Assembly (NCBI GenBank): GCA_007135095.1
Contig: SLJO01000142.1
Location: forward strand, 1-38,720
Reading direction: 5' to 3'
DNA: 38,720 bases
Origin: Bacteroidales bacterium
Lineage (GTDB): Bacteria; Bacteroidota; Bacteroidia; Bacteroidales; PUMT01
Shown: piece after piece, positions 18,291-26,061 of the stretch
How positions within the stretch are numbered: the stretch's first letter is position 1
Layout: every line of letters begins with the position of its first letter
Notes under the pieces: model-generated
What the model saw: only the letters and a program-made list of their open reading frames with translations
Database searches by the model: none
Told to the model about the DNA's origin: nothing
Position numbers and translations under genes: made by a program

Positions 18291-18759
18291 GACTTTTTCT
18301 AATAATGCCACTGTCATTATTGTGGTTTTTACCATGGCTTTTTTGGCGATATCCTGCCGGGAGCCATGCCCCTTCAAGCCCCGTTCACTTGCGGGTATTG
18401 ATTTTCACACCGTAATTAACGGAACTGATCAGCATTCACCTGTTGACAGTCTTACCGTGCGTGGATTGGGGAGGGAAGACAGCCTTCTTTATGCAGCAGT
18501 GAATAATGTCAGTACCATTACACTGCCCATTAACGGTTCTGCAGTTGAATCGGGTTTCATTGTTGATTTTGACCGTGGCACTGACACTGTATGGTTTTCA
18601 TATGATGTGAAACCATGGTTCCTTTCCCCTGAATGCGGTTTTATACTTAATTTCGAACTCCTGGAAACGCGTCATTCGGTAAACGTGATCGATTCGGTTG
18701 TTATAGTAAACAGAGAAATTACCAGCTTTGATGAAACGAATATCAGGATATATAATTAG
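18283..18759 (+). CDS. Putative lipoprotein, DUF6452-like
   Basis: A 158-residue exported protein. A hydrophobic segment (TVIIVVFTMAFLAI) ends in SC at residues 24-25, a fair lipobox (LAISC), so Cys25 would be lipidated. A second cysteine pair (CPF and SPECGF) may form a disulfide. The rest is beta-rich. It resembles the Bacteroidota lipoprotein family DUF6452 by length and Cys pattern; this is from memory. It starts inside the end of pnuC (ATGGGTAA overlap) and overlaps the next gene by 29 bases, so the three genes form one coupled operon. Confidence 0.7.
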   Translation: MGKTFSNNATVIIVVFTMAFLAISCREPCPFKPRSLAGIDFHTVINGTDQHSPVDSLTVRGLGREDSLLYAAVNNVSTITLPINGSAVESGFIVDFDRGTDTVWFSYDVKPWFLSPECGFILNFELLETRHSVNVIDSVVIVNREITSFDETNIRIYN

Positions 18760-19405
18760 TCTTCTTGCAATCCTCCTGGTTGTTCCCGTAACGGCACGCA
18801 ACAACACCGACGGGGCAGAGACTGATCTGCAGCTTGAGTTACCTGTGGAACCGGGTTTAAGGATCGGCTTCAACCTTGTAAGGCCGCTGATGGTCTTTCC
18901 TGTGCCTTCCAGGTTTGGTATAGAAGGCAGTGCCGATTACAATATAGGTCCTGATTATTTTGCCGTTGCCGAAGCCGGGTTTTCAGCCCGCGACCTGAAC
19001 GAGCCAACATATCACCTGCAGGAAAGAGGTATGTTTTTAAGGATCGGCGCAGACCGAAACCTTTACAACCATTTCGATGATGTAATTGGCGTTGGAGGCC
19101 GTCTCGGAGTTAGTATATACGACAGGGGAGCTCCGTTGATCAATGTTGAGGACGGCTATTGGGGTGATTATTCCGGCACGCTGGCTACAAACACTTTTTT
19201 CAGGCAGTGGGCAGAAGTGGTATTTGTGATTAAAGCCGAAATATTTTCAAACTTTTTTCTTGGCTGGACCCTGCGTGGCAAGATTCTTTTGTTTGATGGG
19301 GGGGACAAGCATCTGGATGACAGGTATATTCCGGGGTTTGGCGCCGGCACATCCAATAGTGCAGCTGGCTTCGATTTTTATATTTATTACAGAATACCAT
19401 TATAA
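18731..19405 (+). CDS. Exported beta-barrel-like protein, DUF6048-like
   Basis: A 224-residue protein starting at the ATG at 18731; the frame can open one codon earlier at a TTG, which I do not use. A signal peptide (GYIISLLAILLVVPVTA) is followed by beta-rich sequence with alternating aromatic and polar residues and ends in DFYIYYRIPL, as small outer-membrane barrels do. It matches my memory of DUF6048, which often sits next to DUF6452. Role unknown; the overlap with the lipoprotein gene suggests a partnership in the outer membrane. Confidence 0.7.
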   Translation: MKRISGYIISLLAILLVVPVTARNNTDGAETDLQLELPVEPGLRIGFNLVRPLMVFPVPSRFGIEGSADYNIGPDYFAVAEAGFSARDLNEPTYHLQERGMFLRIGADRNLYNHFDDVIGVGGRLGVSIYDRGAPLINVEDGYWGDYSGTLATNTFFRQWAEVVFVIKAEIFSNFFLGWTLRGKILLFDGGDKHLDDRYIPGFGAGTSNSAAGFDFYIYYRIPL

Positions 19406-19417
19406 TACTGATATTTT

Positions 19418-19447
19418 TTTGTAGAAAAAAAAATATCTTTATCTTTG
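19418..19447 (+). promoter_or_regulatory. Promoter of tRNA-Glu and rpsT
   Basis: TTTG at 19418-19421 and TATCTTTG at 19440-19447 with 18 bases between, close to the Bacteroidota consensus TTTG-N19-TAnnTTTG. Transcription would begin around 19455, just before the tRNA at 19467. Confidence 0.65.
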
Positions 19448-19466
19448 CAATCCGAATAATGAACAC

Positions 19467-19538
19467 GGTCCGTTCGTCTAGGGGTTAGGACGCCAGGTTT
19501 TCATCCTGGTAACAGGGGTTCGATTCCCCTACGGACTG
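19467..19538 (+). tRNA. tRNA-Glu (anticodon TTC)
   Basis: Cloverleaf is complete. The acceptor is GGTCCGT/ACGGACT, with a G-T pair at the first position. The anticodon stem is CCAGG/CCTGG around TTTTCAT (anticodon TTC), and the T arm is AGGGG-TTCGATT-CCCCT. The discriminator is G at 19538, followed by CA, so the CCA end is not encoded. It shares the transcript with rpsT 29 bases downstream. Confidence 0.95.
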
Positions 19539-19567
19539 CAAAAATCATCTAACATTAAATAAACAGA

Positions 19568-19819
19568 ATGGCAAATCATCCATCAGCAGCCAAAAGGGCA
19601 AGGCAAAGTGAGAAAAAAAGAGTGGAAAACAGGTATTATGCCAAATCCACCCGTAATGCTGTAAGAAAGTTACGTACTACCACTGAGAAGGAACAGGCTG
19701 CAGAAATGCTGCCACAGGTGTCATCCATGCTTGATAAGCTGGCCAAAAGAAACATAATACATAAGAATAAGGCTTCAAACCTTAAATCAGGGTTATTAAG
19801 ATATGTGAAAAGTCTTTGA
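19568..19819 (+). CDS. rpsT: 30S ribosomal protein S20
   Basis: An 83-residue, Lys/Arg/Ala-rich helical protein that binds 16S rRNA early in 30S assembly. [22 protein letters not shown] is the family start (MANHKSAxKRxRQ), and [24 protein letters not shown] is the C-terminal part (IHKNKAxRxKSRLxK). It lies in a transcript with tRNA-Glu. Its last codons and its terminator are duplicated directly downstream, see 19795-20015. Confidence 0.96.
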   Translation: MANHPSAAKRARQSEKKRVENRYYAKSTRNAVRKLRTTTEKEQAAEMLPQVSSMLDKLAKRNIIHKNKASNLKSGLLRYVKSL

Positions 19820-19843
19820 TTTTCCCTCCCCACTCTGTCACCG

Positions 19844-19874
19844 GCCGTTTTCTATAAGAATGCGGCTTTTTTTT
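19844..19874 (+). terminator. rpsT intrinsic terminator, first copy
   Basis: GCCG-TT-TTCT-ATA-AGAA-TG-CGGC followed by eight T. Stem GCCG/CGGC plus TTCT/AGAA with a small internal mismatch. It lies 25 bases after the rpsT stop. Confidence 0.8.
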
Positions 19875-19954
19875 GTCGTGGTTTATGATATTTGCAGGAA
19901 ATCAATTAAGATATGTGAAAAGTCTTTGATTTTCCCCTCCCCACTCTGTCACCG

Positions 19955-19984
19955 GCCGTTTTCTATAAGAATGCGGCTTTTTTT
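19955..19984 (+). terminator. rpsT intrinsic terminator, second copy
   Basis: Same hairpin and T-run as the first copy, 111 bases further on, created by the tandem duplication. Together they make a double terminator in front of radC. Confidence 0.78.
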
Positions 19985-20182
19985 ATTGCGGTATTCCAAC
20001 TCTTGCAGGAAATCATGTGAGGCAGGGTCATTTTCATCAATTTTAGGTAATTATAGCATACAAACTTAAAAACATTAATAAACAAAGGCCTTCGGGAACT
20101 TTTAGTAATGATTGATAAAATAGTCCTGTAATAAATCCATGTTTTTTTCATAACTTGAATATTACACTTATACTGCCGGGAT

Positions 20183-20878
20183 ATGGAAAAAGCAAAAAAA
20201 TTAAGCATCAAGCACTGGGCCAGGAATGATCGCCCGCGGGAGAAGCTTCTTACAGGAGGCTCTTCTTCTCTCAGCGACACAGAACTTATAGCCATACTGA
20301 TAGGATCGGGCAACAGGGAGGAATCGGCTGTTGAGCTGGCGCGTCGCATTCTCGGGGTATTTGAAAACAGTCTTAACCGCCTTGGGAAACAGACTGTAAA
20401 GGAACTCATGCAGTTCCGGGGGATCGGCGAGGCCCGGGCTGTGGCTATTACTGCTGCCCTTGAGCTGGGACGAAGACGGAAAGAAGAGGCTGTTTTAGAG
20501 AAACCTTGTGTTAACAGCAGCCGCGATGCCTATACTATCATGCAGCCTGTTATGGGCGACCTGATGCATGAGGAGTTCTGGATACTGCTGCTGAACCGTT
20601 CAAACCGCCTTATTGAAGTACTCCGTACCAGTCAGGGAGGTATTTCTGGAACCGTTACTGATATCAGGATGATACTGAAAAATGCAATTCTGCATTCTGC
20701 ATCCTCCATGGTATTGTGCCACAATCATCCATCAGGCAACCTTAAGCCCAGCAAGGCCGATATGGATATAACCAAAAAAATGACTGAAGCGGCCAGGCTG
20801 ATGGATGTTAAAGTTCTGGATCACCTTATCATGGCCGACCGGAATTACTTCAGCTTTGCCGATGAGGGACTTATGTGA
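20183..20878 (+). CDS. radC: RadC family JAMM-domain protein
   Basis: A 231-residue protein. The N-terminal helical part (residues 1-100) has a helix-hairpin-helix-like segment (FRGIGEARAVAITAALELGRR). The C-terminal part is an MPN/JAMM metalloprotease-like domain with EEFWILLLNRSNRL, then SGTVTDIRMILKNAI, then the metal motif HNHPSG (His180, His182) and Asp193 in KPSKADMD. Despite the old name, a role in DNA repair has not held up for this family, and the substrate is unknown. This is the chromosomal full-length form, not the short mobile-element type. It has 364 bases between it and rpsT, filled by the duplication and about 170 bases of AT-rich sequence. Confidence 0.93.
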   Translation: MEKAKKLSIKHWARNDRPREKLLTGGSSSLSDTELIAILIGSGNREESAVELARRILGVFENSLNRLGKQTVKELMQFRGIGEARAVAITAALELGRRRKEEAVLEKPCVNSSRDAYTIMQPVMGDLMHEEFWILLLNRSNRLIEVLRTSQGGISGTVTDIRMILKNAILHSASSMVLCHNHPSGNLKPSKADMDITKKMTEAARLMDVKVLDHLIMADRNYFSFADEGLM

Positions 20879-20911
20879 AAATTAAATTACCTTTACACAA
20901 ACCTTATTTGT

Positions 20912-21562
20912 ATGCTTATCGATCTTGGTAAAGAAAATTCTATTCTTAGTCAGTTTATCGCTGAACTACGCGATGAAAACATCCAGCGGGACAGGTTACG
21001 TTTTCGCAGAAATCTTGAACGTATAGGTGAAATTTTTGCCTACGAGATCAGTAAACAGCTGAATTACAAAGAAAGGGACATTCAAACCCCTTTAGGGATT
21101 GCCTGCATGAACCTTCCTGAAAATATGCCCGTATTGGCTACTATATTGCGTGCAGGGCTTCCTTTCCAGCAAGGGTTTCTAAATTATTTTGACCATGCCG
21201 GCAATGCTTTTATAGCCGCTTACAGGAAATATCATAAAGACGGAACCTTCGATATCAATTTTGAACATATGGCATCACCCCGGCTTGACGGGAAAGTGCT
21301 TATCATCACCGATCCTATGCTTTCTTCAGGTGCATCACTTGTCCTGGCATACAAATCACTGCTTTCAAAAGGGGTTCCCTCACATACGCATATTGCCTCT
21401 GTTATTGCCAGCAGGGAGGGAGTTGCCTACCTGAAAAAACATATTCCATCTCGAAAGATCACGGTATGGACAGGTGCCGTAGATGATGAGCTTACAGTAA
21501 AAGGGTTTATTGTTCCGGGTCTGGGTGATGCAGGAGATCTTGCCTATGGCCCTAAATCCTGA
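20912..21562 (+). CDS. upp: Uracil phosphoribosyltransferase
   Basis: Makes UMP from uracil and PRPP (pyrimidine salvage, cytosol). A 216-residue type I phosphoribosyltransferase: the PRPP loop is ITDPMLSSGASL with Asp134. PVLATILRAGLPFQQGFLNYF is the first conserved block, and the C-terminal GLGDAGDLAYGPK holds the uracil-binding part. It follows radC by 33 bases and converges on folK with a nine-base gap. A TACCTTTA (one mismatch to the -7 box) at 20888 may be its promoter. Confidence 0.93.
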   Translation: MLIDLGKENSILSQFIAELRDENIQRDRLRFRRNLERIGEIFAYEISKQLNYKERDIQTPLGIACMNLPENMPVLATILRAGLPFQQGFLNYFDHAGNAFIAAYRKYHKDGTFDINFEHMASPRLDGKVLIITDPMLSSGASLVLAYKSLLSKGVPSHTHIASVIASREGVAYLKKHIPSRKITVWTGAVDDELTVKGFIVPGLGDAGDLAYGPKS

Positions 21563-21571
21563 CATGAATTA

Positions 21572-22060
21572 TTACTCCTCAAATTTCCTTACCTTCAATT
21601 TGTCGTCACATTCGGCGTACAGGACCGAAATGCTTTTTTTGAATACCGGATGAACCAGGTCCGGCTCAACCTCGGTAAGAGGTGCCAGGACAAAGCGTCT
21701 TTCATGCAGTCTTGGGTGGGGAATCACAAGGTCTTCCTTTTTAATTATCATGTCATCATAAAAAAGGATGTCGATATCGATTGTCCTTGCAGAGTAGTGA
21801 TCCTTCTCCCGCACCCTGCCAAAACTTTTTTCAATATCTCTTATTCTCCGCATTATCTCCCCGGGCTCAAGCCTGGTAAGGGAAATTACAACCTGGTTGA
21901 GGAAAGGGGTTTCATGAGAAAACCCCCAGGGCTCGGTTTCATATATGGAAGATACATTTTCAATGTCTCCAATAAACCGGCTGATCTGTTTCCTGGCTGA
22001 TTCCAGGTACATAGCCCTGTTTCCTATGTTCCCTCCCAGAAGGAGATATGATTTGCCCAT
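21572..22060 (-). CDS. folK: 6-hydroxymethyl-7,8-dihydropterin pyrophosphokinase
   Basis: Transfers pyrophosphate from ATP to hydroxymethyl-dihydropterin in folate synthesis. A 162-residue protein with YLLLGGNIGNRAMYLE (family start LGSNxG), SSIYETEPWGF, TPFLNQVV, and the signature RTIDIDILFYDD followed by LVIPHPRLHERRFVLAPL. The ATG at 22060 gives the standard N terminus. It is divergent from sppA across 271 bases. A TATCTTTA on the minus strand at 22098-22091 is one base from the -7 consensus. Confidence 0.95.
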   Translation of the reverse strand: MGKSYLLLGGNIGNRAMYLESARKQISRFIGDIENVSSIYETEPWGFSHETPFLNQVVISLTRLEPGEIMRRIRDIEKSFGRVREKDHYSARTIDIDILFYDDMIIKKEDLVIPHPRLHERRFVLAPLTEVEPDLVHPVFKKSISVLYAECDDKLKVRKFEE

Positions 22061-22331
22061 TTACAGGTATACTGATATCAAGTGCACCTGTAAAGATAGA
22101 TTTCCATATTCAAAATGCCAATAATTGATCAGCCGGGCCAAATTTTGGTTTCCGGGTATAGAATTTTTATCATATTTTTATACTCCAGCTATGATTTTGT
22201 CGGAATAATGAGCTATATTCCCACTTAGAAGAGATAAACGGGTAATAACCCGGTCAATAAAACCGCCACAGCCAATTGGCTTTAATCTGTTTATGAGTTT
22301 CTGTCATCCTTAAAAACTAAAAAATTTAAAA

Positions 22332-24101
22332 ATGAAAAGCTTTTTCAAATTTCTGCTTGCCTCTGTTCTGGGAGTGCTTATAGGCTTTACCCTCATTTTT
22401 TTTATTGCTTTCGGCATTATCGGGTTAATGATCGCTTCAGCAGACAGGGTTGTTGATGTGGAGCCCAATACGGTTTTTCACATGAAGCTTGACAAGCCTA
22501 TCGTTGACAGGGCATCCAGAAGCCCTTTCGAGGGTTTCGATTTTTATTCCATGCGCCCCTCAAAACAACTGGGATTGAATGATATTCTCAGTAATATAGA
22601 AAAGGCAAAAAATGACGATAATATCGACGGTATATTCCTGGAGATTCTCATGCCCCAGGCCGGAATATCAACCCTCGGTGAAATTCGTGCAGCCCTGGCT
22701 GAATTCAGGGAATCGGGGAAATTTATAGTGGCAAGCTCCGACACCTACACCCAGACTGCCTATTACCTGGCCTCGGTAGCCGACGAGGTGTATCTTACAC
22801 CCACCGGCCTGTTACAGTGGACCGGATTGCGCTCTGAGGTAATGTTTTTTAAGGGGGCACTTGATAAGCTCGGTCTGGAACCCGAAGTACTGCGGCACGG
22901 GGAGTATAAATCGGCTGTCGAGCCTTTTATACAGGAAGAAATGAGTAAGGAGAGCCGGGAGCAGGTTATGACCTATATTGGTTCAATCTGGCAGGTGATG
23001 CTGGAAGAGGTTTCAGGCAGCCGGAATATGAGCACCGAACGCCTTGACCAGATTGCCGAAGGGTTACTGGTTCGCAGTGATGAGTTGGCACTGGAACTTG
23101 GACTGGTTGATGAGCTTGTTTACAGGGATGATGTAATCCGCATATTAAAAGAACATACCGGTGTTGACGAGGAAGATGACCTGAAGGTTATCGATATAGT
23201 CCGGTATACAAGGGTGCCGGAAGAAAGGGCATCCAGGAGGCCACCACGTGAAAAGCTGGCTGTGGTATATGCTCAGGGATCCATTAATGTTGGCGAGGGC
23301 GGCGCCCAGGCCATAGGGTCCGACAGGATATCACGCGCATTGCGCGAGGCAAGGAGGGATACCATGGTTAAAGCAATCGTGTTCAGGGTCAATTCCCCCG
23401 GTGGCAGCGCACTTGCCTCAGAGGTCATCTGGAGGGAGGTCGAACTTGCATCGAAAGAGAAACCGGTAGTGGTATCCATGGGTGATGTTGCCGCATCGGG
23501 CGGATATTATGTAGCAGCCCCTGCCACAAAGATTGTAGCAAACCCTCAAACCATCACCGGTTCTATAGGGGTTTTCGGAATAATGCTTGATGCCAGTGAA
23601 TTTTTGAATGACAAACTCGGCATTACCGTAGACGTGGTAAAGACCAATGAGTTTGCCGACATAGGCAGTATATACCGTCCCCTGACGCAGGCAGAGCGAG
23701 AAATACTTCAGAAAGGGGTTGAAGATATTTATGAGACCTTCACAAAAAGAGTGGCAGACGGCCGGGAAATGGAAGTAAGCAGGGTTGATGAAATAGGGCA
23801 GGGTCGTGTCTGGAGTGGAGCTGATGCAATGGATCTGGGACTGGTGGATGAATTCGGCGGCCTGACAAGGGCTATTGAAATAGCTGCCGAGGAGGCAGGG
23901 ATTGATGTTTACCGTCTGGTTTCACTGCCGCGGATCCCGGATCCTTTCGAAGAGCTGATGAGAGCCTTTAGTTTTGATGTCAGAAAAAGACTTTTCGGCA
24001 GGGGCCTTGAAGAAACAAACCGTCATTATGATGCAATCCGCTTTATCCTTGAAAATCAGGGAACTCAGGCCAGGATGCCATTCAATATCCAGGTCTATTA
24101 A
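22332..24101 (+). CDS. sppA: Signal peptide peptidase SppA, 67 kDa type
   Basis: A 589-residue inner-membrane serine protease with one N-terminal membrane helix (FLLASVLGVLIGFTLIFFIAF) and a duplicated ClpP-like core. The catalytic Lys is Lys193 in the first half (HGEYKSAVEPF), and the Ser is Ser389 in the second half (DVAASGGYYVAAP), after VNSPGGSALASE. The length and the split Ser/Lys dyad are those of the long SppA form. It degrades remnant signal peptides. It leads an operon with lpxK (20-base gap) and a purine phosphorylase gene. Confidence 0.95.
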   Translation: MKSFFKFLLASVLGVLIGFTLIFFIAFGIIGLMIASADRVVDVEPNTVFHMKLDKPIVDRASRSPFEGFDFYSMRPSKQLGLNDILSNIEKAKNDDNIDGIFLEILMPQAGISTLGEIRAALAEFRESGKFIVASSDTYTQTAYYLASVADEVYLTPTGLLQWTGLRSEVMFFKGALDKLGLEPEVLRHGEYKSAVEPFIQEEMSKESREQVMTYIGSIWQVMLEEVSGSRNMSTERLDQIAEGLLVRSDELALELGLVDELVYRDDVIRILKEHTGVDEEDDLKVIDIVRYTRVPEERASRRPPREKLAVVYAQGSINVGEGGAQAIGSDRISRALREARRDTMVKAIVFRVNSPGGSALASEVIWREVELASKEKPVVVSMGDVAASGGYYVAAPATKIVANPQTITGSIGVFGIMLDASEFLNDKLGITVDVVKTNEFADIGSIYRPLTQAEREILQKGVEDIYETFTKRVADGREMEVSRVDEIGQGRVWSGADAMDLGLVDEFGGLTRAIEIAAEEAGIDVYRLVSLPRIPDPFEELMRAFSFDVRKRLFGRGLEETNRHYDAIRFILENQGTQARMPFNIQVY

Positions 24102-24121
24102 TACAGAAAACAAGTCCAGTT

Positions 24122-25225
24122 ATGAATCCGAACCGCAATTCCATATTGACGGCATTGCTTATTCCTTTTTCATTGATATATGGAGCCGGGGTGTTTTTAC
24201 GCAACTTGTTTTTTGATACAGGAATATTTCGTTCCCGGGAATTTCCCTTTCCGGTAATTACTGTTGGTAATATTACCGTTGGCGGAACCGGGAAGACCCC
24301 GCACGTGGAATACCTTGTTTCATTTTTAAAGGATGAATTCAAAATTGCAGTACTGAGCCGTGGTTACCGGAGAAAGTCCTCCGGATTCGTGGTTGCCTCC
24401 ACAACATCGGGTGCTGAAGATGTAGGCGATGAGCCGCTCCAGATCAAAAAGAAATTTCCCGTTGCAGAAGTGGCAGTTTCAGCCGACAGGGTAAAGGGCA
24501 TTCATGATTTATGCCGCTATAACCCCAAAATACAGGCTTTTATTCTTGATGATGCCTTTCAGCACCGATGGGTCAGGCCGGGTATGTCGATACTGCTTAT
24601 TGACTATAACCGTCCGGTTGGGAGGGATTTATTATTGCCCGCAGGAAGGTTGCGTGAACCCGTTTCTTCAATGAAAAGGGCTGTTATTGTGATCGTCACC
24701 AAATGTCCTCCGTCACTGCCGCCTATACAGCGCCGGATCATTATGAAAGAGCTTAATCTTTTTCCCTGGCAGTCTCTTTACTTCACCACGTTCACTTATG
24801 GCAATCCGCTTCCCGTTTTTGAGGAAGGGGACCCTTTCCCCGATAAGGTAAAATTCAGGGCAAACAAAACACCGGTCCTGATGGTAACCGGAATTGCAAC
24901 CCCGGAAGTTTTCAGGCAGTACCTCCGCAATCTTTCTGCGGAGATAAAACAATTAACATTTCCGGATCATCATAACTATACCCGCCGGGATATTCAGCGC
25001 ATCGTAAAGGAATGGCAAGCAATAGCTAATGAGCAGAAGGTTTTAATTACCACTGAAAAAGATGCGGTCAGGCTTCAGAAAACACCGGGAATTGATCCCG
25101 GACTGAGATCAAAAATGTATTATATACCCATTAGCGTCAGATTTATTGAAAATGACGGAGAGTCATTCAAAAAGAAAATTTCAAAATATGTTAGAAAAAA
25201 TAAAAGAAACCACCTCATATCTTAA
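24122..25225 (+). CDS. lpxK: Tetraacyldisaccharide 4'-kinase
   Basis: Phosphorylates the lipid A precursor at the 4' position on the inner face of the inner membrane. A 367-residue protein with an N-terminal membrane anchor (ILTALLIPFSLIYGAGVFLRN), then PVITVGNITVGGTGKTP with the P-loop at residues 54-60, SRGYRRKSSGF, DDAFQHRWVRPG and a C-terminal FPDHHNYTRRDI and TTEKDAVRL, all family motifs. Its presence shows a Gram-negative envelope with lipid A. The last 38 bases overlap the next gene. Confidence 0.95.
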   Translation: MNPNRNSILTALLIPFSLIYGAGVFLRNLFFDTGIFRSREFPFPVITVGNITVGGTGKTPHVEYLVSFLKDEFKIAVLSRGYRRKSSGFVVASTTSGAEDVGDEPLQIKKKFPVAEVAVSADRVKGIHDLCRYNPKIQAFILDDAFQHRWVRPGMSILLIDYNRPVGRDLLLPAGRLREPVSSMKRAVIVIVTKCPPSLPPIQRRIIMKELNLFPWQSLYFTTFTYGNPLPVFEEGDPFPDKVKFRANKTPVLMVTGIATPEVFRQYLRNLSAEIKQLTFPDHHNYTRRDIQRIVKEWQAIANEQKVLITTEKDAVRLQKTPGIDPGLRSKMYYIPISVRFIENDGESFKKKISKYVRKNKRNHLIS

Positions 25226-25997
25226 AAACAAAACCGGTTTTCGGCCGGAAGCGGGCATAATACTTGGAACAGGCCTCGGGGGCCTGGTAAAGGATATTGA
25301 GATCATTCATTCGCTTGAATATGAAAATATACCCAATTTTGCTGTTTCTACCGTAGAGGGGCACAAGGGGAGACTGATTTTCGGAAATCTTTCAGGTAAA
25401 AAAATTGTAGCCATGCAGGGCCGTTTTCACTACTATGAGGGATATAACATGAAAGAAGTCACTTTCCCCGTGAGGGTTATGAAATACCTTGGTATCGAAT
25501 ATCTGTTGGTGTCGAATGCCAGCGGAGGAGTAAATCCTGAATACGAGATCGGCGACCTGATGGTGCTGAACGATCATATCAATCTGCTGCCCAGTCCGCT
25601 GATCGGACAGAATCATGAGGAATTCGGGCCGCGTTTTCCTGACATGAGTGAGCCATATGACCATGAAATGATCACCATTGCAATGACAATTGCCCGCAAA
25701 AATAACATAAGGGCCCATCAGGGATGTTATGTTGGCGTTACCGGACCTGCACTTGAAACACCCAAGGAGTATATGTATTTCAGGATTATCGGAGGCGATA
25801 CGGTAGGTATGTCTACCATCCCGGAGATTATTGTGGGCAGGCAAATGGGCCTCCGCTGTTTTGGAGTTTCTATTATTACCGATCTGGGAGTGCCGGGAAG
25901 GATTGTCAAGGTGACTCTCGAAGACGTGAAGAAGGCAGCAGAACAGGCAGAGCCTGATATGACCCTGATCATTAAGGAAATATTAGCGGCTCTTTAA
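25188..25997 (+). CDS. punA: Purine nucleoside phosphorylase (inosine/guanosine type)
   Basis: Cleaves inosine and guanosine with phosphate (purine salvage). I start at the ATG at 25188 (MLEKIKETTSYLKNK, 269 residues); the open frame begins at 25146 deeper inside lpxK. Landmarks of the trimeric PNP family: GIILGTGLGGL, VEGHKGRLIFG, MQGRFHYYEGY, LLVSNASGGVN, VTGPALETPKEY, GGDTVGMSTIPE and VSIITDLG. The overlap of about 38 bases with lpxK implies coupled translation. It converges on the lamin-tail protein gene 64 bases away with no clear terminator. Confidence 0.93.
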   Translation: MLEKIKETTSYLKNKTGFRPEAGIILGTGLGGLVKDIEIIHSLEYENIPNFAVSTVEGHKGRLIFGNLSGKKIVAMQGRFHYYEGYNMKEVTFPVRVMKYLGIEYLLVSNASGGVNPEYEIGDLMVLNDHINLLPSPLIGQNHEEFGPRFPDMSEPYDHEMITIAMTIARKNNIRAHQGCYVGVTGPALETPKEYMYFRIIGGDTVGMSTIPEIIVGRQMGLRCFGVSIITDLGVPGRIVKVTLEDVKKAAEQAEPDMTLIIKEILAAL

Positions 25998-26061
25998 CAA
26001 GGGGGGCTGGTTGCTGCCGGTATCCCGGAGCAGGTTTTCATCCCGGTGTGCTGCAGGCCTT

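Larger units (their letters stand above)
19795..20015 (+). repeat. Tandem duplication of the rpsT 3' end and terminator
   Basis: Copy 1 runs 19795-19904 and copy 2 19905-20015. The first 80 bases (ATTAAGATATGTG through the terminator T-run) are nearly identical, differing by one extra C in copy 2. The last 30 bases are more diverged but share TTGCAGGAAATCA at the end. Copy 1 contains the last codons and stop of rpsT, so copy 2 carries a dead fragment of the gene tail (Tyr-Val-Lys-Ser-Leu-stop). Confidence 0.93.
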
